Shown piece by piece: positions 55,504 through 64,000 of a stretch of DNA of 64,000 nt. Position numbers and translations under genes: made by a program. Source of the stretch: Collybiopsis luxurians FD-317 M1 (taxonomy: Eukaryota > Basidiomycota > Agaricomycetes > Agaricales > Omphalotaceae); contig KN834759.1 in NCBI GenBank assembly GCA_000827265.1, positions 911,666-975,665 on the forward strand, read 5' to 3'. Every line of letters begins with the position of its first letter. The first letter of the stretch is position 1. Below the pieces are notes generated by a model. It saw nothing but the letters and a program-made list of their open reading frames with translations, was not told the origin of the DNA and did not search any database.

Positions 55504-58105
55504 ATGCCAATCAAAGAAGCCACGGCAGCCCCCAAGACCAATGCTTTAACTGACGAGCACTTTGAAGTGCACCATGATCAGTTCGATGCAGAGGCCGAGA
55601 AACACCTCGGGGGAATCAAACTTAGAGGAAAGGTGCTTACCGCCACCCTCTCGTTTGTCAGTGGTACTGGCTTCACGCTTTTCGGGTACGCGATTTTTCC
55701 TTATCGATCCTCACAATGGTCGTTTTAAATTTCGGTTTGTAGCTACGACCAAGGTGTCATGTCGTCCCTGCTTACCGCGCCACAGGTCAGCATTGAACGC
55801 CGATCCCGTAGTTCAGTTTATTGAAAAATTATCTCACCTATCTACTTAGTTCGAGAAAGTCTTTCCACAAACCGTGACCGGTGACCCATCCCATCCAAAC
55901 TATGCCACACTTCAGAGTCTTCTCGTTGCGATCTATGTACGTTTTGGGCTCATCATAAAGACTGCCTTACTCCTGCAGGTACTGACCGCGACCATCAGGA
56001 GGCTGGATGCCTGCTTGGCGCGATCTCGTGTTTATGGATTGGAGACAGGCTGGGAAGGAAGCGGACTATGATTTTGGGTAAACGATAACCGTGCTTGGTC
56101 GAGCCTTGGGAATAAACTTCTCATGTGCACTTTCTAGGTGCTATAATTATGGCCATCGGAGCCGTTCTTCAGACAACTTCGTACGGGTATGCACAGATGT
56201 TGGTTGCACGAGTAATTACTGGTGTAGGCAACGGCATGAATGTGAGTCTAGCAGGCCTCACTTTAAACCCTGCAGGATAGAGCTGAACACTCATTTAGAC
56301 ATCGACTGTCCCCTCGTATCACGCAGAGTAAGTCCATTCCATCTTCAGTGCGTTTTTTAATCTTCACGGCTACTACAGGTGCTCCCCTGCTTCGAAGCGG
56401 GGCAGTATGATTATGGTCGAGGGAAGTCTCATCAGTTTCGGTATTATGATCTCGTAAGTAAGCTCAGACCTTCGCTTGGTAACGTTCCTTTCTTATTCCC
56501 TTTTCTTTCAGATACGTGAGTGTGGTATAATTTTCTCTACATGAAAAGAATTTTACGCTTGTTATTCAGTGGATCGATTTCGGATTGTGAGTTCTCTTTA
56601 ATATCTCCTCCAATGTGAATCTATATCCTTTTTCCATAGTTACTTTGCAGACTACTCCTCAGTCCAATGGAGAGCCCCAATCGCTCTTCAACTCATATTC
56701 GCGATTGTCATGATTACCATGGTCCCCCTCCTTCCTGAATCTCCCCGATGGCTTTTAAAAGCTAGACGTCCCGCAGAAGCCTTAGCTGTCATCTCCGTAC
56801 TCGACAACAAGCCGATAAACGACCCGGAAGTAAAGCAAACATTCCACGCAATCCAAGAGTCTTTCTTGTTGGAGGAAGGTCTAGATTCCAAAGGCAAGGT
56901 TTCGCTCCGGGAGATTTTTACTGGTGGTCGGTCTCAAAATTTCCGACGAGTTATGCTGGGAGTTGTTGTGCAGGCTTTCCAACAGGTAAGAGTGCTTTTA
57001 TTCGGGAGCCCTGATCTTCTTGCTTACGTATCGTCCCGAACATGCTAGATAACTGGAATCAATCTCATAACGTACTATGCCGTAAGTGCTCACCCACCAC
57101 TGTAAAATTGATTTCATCATGATTAACGTTCCACTCAAGACCGTGCTGTTCGAACGTCTCGGACTCAGCGATTTAAACTCCCGAATCATTGCCGCTTGCA
57201 ACGGCACCGAATATTTCCTCGCCTCCCTCATCCCCATCTACATCGTTGATCGAGTCGGACGTAGACCGCTCATGCTATGGGGAGCCGTTGGTCAGTGTCT
57301 TACCATGGTTCTCTTGGCAATCCTCGGCGCGATAGACAACAGCGCGGCACAAATCGTCAGCGCAGTCCTTCTTTTCGTCTTCAACTCGTTCTTTGCCTTG
57401 GGATGGTTGGGAATGACTTGGTTATACGTGAGTAAGACTCCACAGTCACTTGTGGCTCGGAAAAGCTCATACTAGGCTTTTTTTCTATTTTGTACAGCCG
57501 GCAGAGATTGTTGGACTCCGAATGAGAGGTCCTGCGAATGCGTTATCGACTGCGAGCAATTGGACTTTTAACTTTATGGGTAAGTCATACTTCCGGCTAG
57601 CATATAGCCACGCATGAACTCAGTCCCTCTCCTTGTTCTCAGTTGTCATGATCGTTAGTCCCGCATTCCAAAACATCGATTGGGGGACGTATATCAGTAA
57701 GAAAAGCCCTTCGTATCATTCTGCCAGCGCTAATTTAATGGCCTCAGTCTTCGCTTGCTTCAATGCATTCATCGTTCCCGTGGTGTACTTCTTTTTCCCT
57801 GAGACTTGCGGACGCTCATTGGAAGGTGAGGGTCCAAAACTCTTTTAATTTTTGTTTGTACTCTCTGCAGGTCGATTCTGATTTTTGTCCATCTTTCATT
57901 TCTCTCAGACGTGGACATTATTTTCGCCATGGCCTATAACGAGAAAGTATCTCCGGTCAAAGCCTCGTTGCGAAAGGACCTTCCTTCCGCAGGGACCCCC
58001 GAAGCTGATAAAATCCTCGGATTGGACTCGAGCTCCAGAAGTAACAGTTCTGGATCTGGGTCACAAGTATCTGTAGTTCAGAGCAGGGAAAAAGGAACGA
58101 TATGA
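55504..58105 (+). CDS. MFS sugar transporter
   Basis: ATG 55504, at least twelve exons, end at 58105. Segments in order: LRGKVLTATLSFVSGTGFTLFG-YDQGVMSSLLT; a spliced EAGCLLGAISCLWIGDRLGR-KRTMILG (the GR-x-GRR-type loop); GAIIMAIGAVLQTTSYGYAQ; RVITGVGNGMN-TSTVPSYHAE-CSPASKRGS; PLLPESPRWLLKARRP (the PESPR-type motif); QAFQQ-ITGINLITYYA; IYIVDRVGRRPLML; WLGMTWLY-PAEIVGLRMRG; and FFFPETCGRSLE. These are the sugar-porter signatures (YDQG, PESP, QQxxGxN, PETxGxxLE), so it imports hexoses or related sugars. A 4-base exon (ATAC, 56512-56515) lies between GIMIS and WIDFGF. The cytosolic tail is serine rich (SSSRSNSSGSGS). It is intact; the substrate cannot be named. Confidence 0.9.
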
Positions 58106-60102
58106 ATTGATGCGTATACCCGCGACTGAGATTCCAATACCCTGCATCGAAGATCGGAAGATTTATGCAGTAGAAACTACGAGATTTATTTATCTGTATC
58201 AGTAGCTTACTGTACGTAGAACCATGTAGAAACTAGAACGATCGTCTGAATGTAGATCTTACGATTTTGAAGGCGTAAGGGTGGAGTCAGAAAGAGGATG
58301 GGCTGTCTCACAGGCACGCCCGGGATCGCGATAGTGCATCTTCTGGTTGTTCAGATATTTCTACTATGCTTTGCTTTTATTTTTAGATGTAAGAATTTCG
58401 GCTTCCAGAAGCCGTGATACATTCAAACAAGTGGGACGCGGGACTTGGCCTCGTCAAATGCGAGAACCTCGGAGCCGAAAGTGTCAAAGCTGTATATACG
58501 GACCGAACATATTTCCGCTGCCACGATTGCGCATCTAGGACTCGAAGGAGAATGTGTTTGTGGGACTTGAAGGGAAGGAAGGAAAAAAAAAACCAGCGAG
58601 TGTCATCTATGCAGAGAGTTAGACCAGCAACGGAAAGAAACTATCCCCGGTCCCACTCTGCGGAGGCAAAAACAGGACGACGGGTGCCTAGATTTGGATC
58701 AAGCCGCCTTGTAACACATACTGCTACGGCGTACTCTTGCAACTTATTCTTTTACAGACGGATGATCCTTCTTGCGATGACTTATTCTTTACAACGTCCA
58801 TACTTACATAGTGTGTCATTTCACTATCTTGTACCCATGTGTTCCACTTGCACTAGTAGTATGCAGTAGAGTAACCGTAATTGAATAAGTGAACTTACTT
58901 CATCTGAGTCCACAGTAATGTTGTAAGTAGAAACGTATGAGAAAATCGAAAACCCGCAAAAGAAGGTCGATTTTGTCGGGTAACCACTTCAATATTCGAC
59001 CAGGATGACTGTCCATTGTTCCAGGGGCCATTCAAGGATTGATACAGGCACCTACTCTAATCGTCATATGAATTTATATACATTTATTCACGGGTATAGA
59101 GCGGTTCTCATTACAGACCTTTTGAATGACTTAGAACTTCTCATCGCACCAACAATGGATACTGTTGATGGAATGATTTACTTTGCAGGCCCTGATCACC
59201 TCTGCAAGACTGATCGACACCTGCAGAAGGCCACAATCGCAAAAACTCTGTATCCAGTTCGTCCTATCTTAAACGAGTCCAGACTCTCAATAACGCTGTC
59301 TTCCATCTTTCATTAATGATTGAGCGCAGCGTACTCATCGTCCGTATTGCTAATTTCGAAGGGCCCTTCCCGTCTGGGTTATCTGGGAAGCGTGCGTAAC
59401 ATCACCGAAGCGTGCCTTTCCTCCTTCGGACCCTGCACCATAATTGTAGTTTCGAAACCGCTTTGAAGAGTACTCCCAAGGCGCTCCCATGCGATATGGC
59501 GTGTACGGGAGTTTTGGCAGACAGACGTCTGTCGTTCTCAGGTCGTACGCATGCGGACGCGATGCGTTGTAAACTTGTCACCGTTCGAAAATCGCACTGA
59601 AATTTATATGCCGCCAAGGGACCACTTGCTTTCGTGATCCGCGTGAATGATGCTAGGATCACGGGAGAAGTGGAAACATGGATATTTGAATTCACTCATT
59701 TCACGCCCATTCCAAGTTTGGTGTGGTTACAGCATGACAATCGGAGCACAAGGCGACATTCGTGCTGCGACTTTGCTTTAAAAACGGCTCTTATCGGACC
59801 CGGTCATGGAAGTATTTGCCACGTCCTTATTTTCGTCTGTTCAATTTTCTGGTTGCCTTCTCTTCACTTCGTTCGTTCGCCCTACCGACTAGCCAACGGC
59901 CTTTTTGGATCCCAGTCCGGAAGTTGGTCCATCCACGCATTGCGGTTCATAGATATCGAGGAGGAAGATTTGTACATCACGAAGTTAATAGGGCAATCGA
60001 ATCAGTGTAGAGGCTGAACAATGGCAGATACGCCAGAATTCCACATTCAACTACAGTCAGTCCTTTGGTCTTCTCTATGAAATTTCAGCGAACTCATCCT
60101 CC
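58106..60102. other. Intergenic, no supported gene
   Basis: Short overlapping frames only. 58106-58300 is likely the transporter 3' UTR. An ATG at 60021 (MADTPEFHIQL) could start the next gene through a further exon, but I could not find an in-frame splice, so it is left out of the model. Confidence 0.45.
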
Positions 60103-62246
60103 ATGATTGCTAGATATGGCCCGATGCTTATTGGAGTCTTTTTGAATTTAATTTTGTACGGGGTGAGGCTATCTCGAGACGCTTTTTCCCTACTTTGCTT
60201 CCTTACTTATGACTCGACGATTTTCGATTGGTATGTAGGTGCTACTCAACCAGGCAAGACATCTTCCACGAATCCCCTTGTTGTGGCCGCTGACAACAAT
60301 ATTCACCGTTGCCTAGGTGTACTTCTACTTCAAAACATACACGTAAGAAAATATCTCCGCCGCCTCTAACGGTTCATTCAATGCTGAAACTGGTACAGAG
60401 ATTCGCTTTGGATACGTCTTTTCGTGAGTAGTGCATTCAGCTTCTCCTCGCTTCCACTATTATTGAAACCTGGCGTCTGTCAATTATAGGTGTGTTATCT
60501 ACTTGTGCTTGAAACCGCGAATTCAGCCATTGATATGGCCATGATGTATCAACCATTGATTGCGGAATATGGTGAGTCCGGCTCTGCTTGCCTGCCTGTC
60601 TCCTGTCGTCCGTAGGCTTACCTCGACTACAGGAACTCAACGGGCAGTTCAGAATTTCCCGACTCGTACGTCCGCGGTATAAAGATTGATTCGGAATGAA
60701 CACTGATGTCTTTACTGCGATCCGGATGTCATCCAGTGTTCTTGATGGGTACGTCCATTCAGACTTGTACTCCTTTGGAAATCCGATTAATTTTGTCCTC
60801 TTAGAACCCATTCTCATTGTAAGCTCAATTTTTTCCGTCTGGTGGGAGAGTTTGTTCCGATCTATATTGATCGACTGTGGGTATAGGTCGCAATATCCAC
60901 GCCAATTCAACTCTTCTTTGCCTGGCGGATCTTGAAGATTACAAAATCCTACTGGATACCCGGTATCATTTTGGCGCTTGCACTAACCTCGGCTGGTGAG
61001 CAAAGTCGTCTTGGCTTGTTGAAAGGCTAACTAACTCCGAAGCCTCTTGGCTGCAGCGGGAGGATTCATCACCGGCGCGAAGATCGCCATACTCAAGCTT
61101 TTTTCCAAGAAGCCAGAGTTACACTGGCCAGCGCTTCTGTGGTTTCTTACATCTTGCGTCGCGGATCTGCTTATTACCGCCACCTTGGTTCGAAGTTTGG
61201 TATGTATTGATACTTTCTTATCATTTCTCTTGCAACGTTTTCGCCTAATCTACTTTCGTATAGTCGCAGCGCAAAACAGGCTTTTCTATTACAGATTCCG
61301 TCGTGGATAGAATCATAAGAAGTGCGTATCAAAACGAGGTTATGCTATGAGCCGAGAAACTCGCCGGAACTGACACCCTTCACAATTTTCCAGTGACAGT
61401 TCAGACTGGGATGATAACGTGAGTAACTGTCTACCTCCGGCAACTGCGCGTTCAGACTCTTACTTCCATTTTTGCTGTACTGCACAGATCGGTCTGCGCC
61501 GTTGGCGACGTTGCTTTCTTCATGGCCTTGCCGGTGGGTAATCACATCGTACTATCGGTCACTGATTTTGCTCATTGCTATACCTGTGCAGCATAATGGG
61601 TTGTAAGTTTACTATCTGGACAATCCATTCAGGCAATACGACCATTCCTCTAACTGCAAATTATGAATAGGAACTTTATCTGGGATCTTACGTTGGCGAA
61701 GCTCTACACGAACTGTTTGATGTCCACTCTGAACGCCCGAGCTGGCTTTATGAACAGTAGCCAGAACAATCCCTCTTCGGGCTTACAACGACATGCACTG
61801 GAAAATTCGATACGTCAAGATTCAAGAGTTCGGCCGGTAAGGAGTCCGCATTAGATTTTTTGTGAATGTCCAATCGCTGATGTACTTACCTATTTGTGTC
61901 CGTCTTCCCTATAGAAGGAACGGTTCACGTTTAGCGGGGCTCATTCACCGAGCGTGAGTGGCGTACGGCTAGTTCTCCGAGTAAGTAAGACTAACCCTCC
62001 TGAAGATCATATCGACACCCCAAGTGTATGAGCTTGAGAACGCCAAGACATTCGAAGCAACACAATCCGATGGGCGAACTACTCCCTACGACTATCATAG
62101 AGATGTAGAATTCGGGATCACTGTAACAAGGGTTTGTGCTCAATTATTGGTCCGACTTTTTTACTGACTCGCTTCCTCAAAAGGTCGTTGAAACTGTAGA
62201 AGATCCCGTCCGTGAAAACCATATACCCTACGCTCATAGTCAGTAA
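60103..62246 (+). CDS. DUF6534-type seven-helix membrane protein
   Basis: Many short exons. The protein reads GPMLIGVFLNLILYG, then VYFYFKTYT-RDSLWIRLF-VCYLLVLETANSAIDMAMMYQPL, NPILI-VAISTPIQLFFAWRILKITK, a helix GIILALALTSA, GGFITGAKIAIL, ALLWFLTSCVADLLITATLV, SQRKTGFSITDSVVDRIIR, VTVQTGMIT-SVCAVGDVAFF, then NFIWDLTLAKLYTNCLMSTLNARAGF. The pattern (GPxLIGxxLNxxLYG, FxSTPxQxFFAWR, ADxxITxTL, LxKLYTNxLMxxLNAR) is the DUF6534 domain, hugely expanded in Agaricomycetes and of unknown function. The C-terminal tail (ELENAKTFEATQSDG...) is hydrophilic and ends at TAA 62244-62246. The start is uncertain: ATG 60103 is the simplest choice. Every junction traced keeps the frame. Confidence 0.8.
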
Positions 62247-63013
62247 AATATTATTTACTTACTGATGTATTTGTTATCTTTATGAGAAACTAGATGTACG
62301 TCTGTGTAAACTGAAGAGAAGTGGCCAGTCTTCCGAGAACGTCGTCAAAATTTCAACAACTTCCCGCACGCACGTTCTTTTTGCGGTTCCGTTTTTAGTT
62401 CCATTAGAAGCAAGGAAAGGAGAGTTATGCAGCTAGATCTCCTTCGTACCCTTGAATGAGGGTGACCAAAAGCTTCTTCGAGCGGGGTAAGGCCAGAAAA
62501 ATCGAACTCGCAAGGTTTCCCATGAACGCCCTGTGGACAAGCCGCAATCGCATCGGTCACGAAACTGGTCACGAGGCGCTCCATCCCCAAAAGGAAATCT
62601 GTCGCCGGTCGCGGTTCTTGCTCAGGGCAACCTTCGCGGGATTACTTCATGTACTTCATGTATGTAAGTGGTTTTCTTCAGCTCTTCCTCGGCCTCTAAC
62701 CGACTTGACCTCTAATTTTGAGGATTAAGGTGTCGCGCACTTGTAGATATACAGGTTTAAGCTCGGGCTGGACGCCTAAATTTTCGAAACAACAAAATAT
62801 CAATCACTAAGAAATTTTTTGAATTCAAAATACTGATGCTCTCAACACCAAACGTGAACGTTAACCCCTCGTGCTACATAGCTTGCAGATAGCGCTTATC
62901 AGGTGAAGACGCCAAGGGCATTAAGTACGTCCCACCTCCCACACTATCCCTCTCTTGAGTCCATTCTTACCCGGTCCCCAGCGGTCGTGGTTCACCATCC
63001 ATCTCTTCCCATC
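62247..63013. other. Intergenic, no supported gene
   Basis: Overlapping frames on both strands at 62345-62730 (about 80-90 codons) have no recognisable domain. The right end is the probable promoter of MFS copy 2. Confidence 0.45.
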
Positions 63014-64000
63014 ATGACTAGCTCACAAACTCCTGCGTATGAAAAGGAAGACCTGGAGAAGAGCGTAAACTCTTCATTTGGAAACTCTGATTACCCCGGA
63101 ATGCTCGAAAATTCCGCAATGGATAAGGAAGTCTGGCGAAAATTGGATATTCGTATTCTTCCAGTGGTGGCCATGTTCTATCTCCTGTCATTTCTGGTAC
63201 GCTAAATGTTCACGGTGGTTAATTTTCACTATGCTTAGGCTCGACCTCGTTACTATACACAGGACCGAACGAATATCGGGAATGCTCGGGTTGCAGGGCT
63301 ACAGAAAGATTTACAAATGACAAACCAGCAATACAGCATCGCATTGACGGTGACATACGTACCATACATCGTTGCAGAGCTACCCTCAAACCTCGTACTC
63401 AAGGTTTGCAGGGATTTCCCCATTCTACAGGTTTAGCTTACAAGACTTTGAACCAGGCTGTAGGACCAAATTATCTGCTCCCGACATTGTTATCTCTCTG
63501 GGGTGTCGTTACAACCCTTCAGGGTGTCGTCAAATCATACTCAGGCTTGCTTGCTTGTCGATTCTTCCTAGGATTATTCGAGGGTGGTGTCTTCCCAGGA
63601 CTTGTTTTGTACCTTTCGTACTTCTATCCGCGGTGCAAGATGAACACCCGGTGTGTAACACCCCTCGCCCCTAGTGTTTCGCACTAACTAGATCTTCGAA
63701 GGGTGTCCGCGTTCTTTTCTGCCGCTTCCCTTTCAGGTGCTTTCTCGGGCATCTTGGCATATGGAATTATCAATATGGGTGGTGTGGGGGGACGGCCTGG
63801 CTGGGCATGGATCTTTATCCTCGAAGGCCTTTTCACGTTCCTGTTCGGGTTATCGGCATATTTTACCCTCCCCCATTCCGTCGATAAGGCTGGGTTTTTG
63901 AGCGTTGAGGAGAAAGAATATATAAATGCCCAGCTACTGAAAGACAATGGACTCCAGAAGGAAACAGGATTCAGTGGAAAAGAGATCATAGAGGCATTTA
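63014..64000 (+). CDS. MFS permease, Dal5/allantoate-type, copy 2 (cut by window end)
   Basis: Exons 63014-63196 and 63263-63403, then 63457 onward and at least one more, running off the window. The start is MTSSQTPAYEKEDLEKSVNS. It shares VWRKLDIRILPVVAMFYLLS, DRTNIGNARVAGLQKDLQM, YVPYIVAELPSNLVLK, AVGPNYLLPTLLSLWGVVTT, CRFFLGLFEGGVFPG and PGWAWIFILEGLF with copy 1 at 41229-43020. The first two exons have exactly the same lengths (183 and 141 bases) as in copy 1. Here the second intron starts with a normal GT. Family (ACS of the MFS) is clear; substrate unknown. The visible part is intact and covers roughly the first six helices. Confidence 0.87.

Noticed and set aside
60021..60102. ATG at 60021 as start of the DUF6534 gene
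   Set aside because: The frame from it cannot be spliced in phase to the first helix with a GT-AG intron; ATG 60103 was used instead.
1..64000. CRISPR arrays or bacterial operon signals
   Set aside because: No spaced identical repeats of that type; introns and gene families are fungal.

Overview
The window looks like nuclear DNA of a basidiomycete fungus of the class Agaricomycetes. Most genes are broken by many introns of about 50-75 bases (GTRNGT...YAG). The gene families are typical of mushrooms: a WSC-repeat copper radical oxidase, trichodiene-synthase-type sesquiterpene synthases, DUF6534 membrane proteins, a WOPR regulator, Chs7, and a Crinkler-type ATPase. The first 68 bases are an assembly gap. 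Exon models below were spliced by eye from reading frame, splice signals and paralogue comparison.

Layout. 69-1026 (-): partial WD40-repeat gene. 1131-2776 (-): conserved Agaricomycete protein of unknown function. 3041-3741: non-autonomous Tc1/mariner-like element with TA target duplication, abutting a frame-broken Crinkler-type ATPase pseudogene (3742-6204, -). 8006-9145 (+): Nbp2-like SH3 protein. 9735-15875 (-): tandemly duplicated pair of a coiled-coil gene and a seven-helix membrane-protein gene, with intact and decayed copies. 16872-24629 (+): three tandem, intronless-CDS GTPases of the immunity-related GTPase (IRG/p47) type, each with a long N-terminal coiled coil, in a repeat-rich array. 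26518-28610 (-): chitin synthase export chaperone CHS7. 29377-29474 (+): tRNA-Val with intron. 30578-35287 (-): copper radical oxidase with four WSC domains. About 35.3-41.2 kb: no supported gene. 41229-43020 (-): Dal5-type MFS permease. 44888-46608 (-): WOPR (Gti1/Pac2) regulator. 49131-50366 and 51706-52973 (-): tandem sesquiterpene synthases. 55504-58105 (+): sugar transporter. 60103-62246 (+): DUF6534 membrane protein. 63014-64000 (+): second Dal5-type MFS permease, cut by the window end.

The most interesting system is the IRG array. All three proteins keep the G1-G5 GTPase motifs in IRG-like form. Two begin with a Met-Gly-x-Leu-Phe-Ser head that resembles the myristoylated N-terminus of mouse Irga6. 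The three genes share a leader intron just before the ATG, so promoter, leader and coding region were duplicated together. A self-defence or membrane-remodelling role in a fungus is an inference. The second theme is repeated local duplication followed by decay, seen in the coiled-coil/7TM pair, the terpene synthases and the two MFS permeases. The 41-64 kb interval could be a small terpenoid locus (two synthases, a WOPR regulator, transporters), but no P450 or other tailoring enzyme is visible in it.
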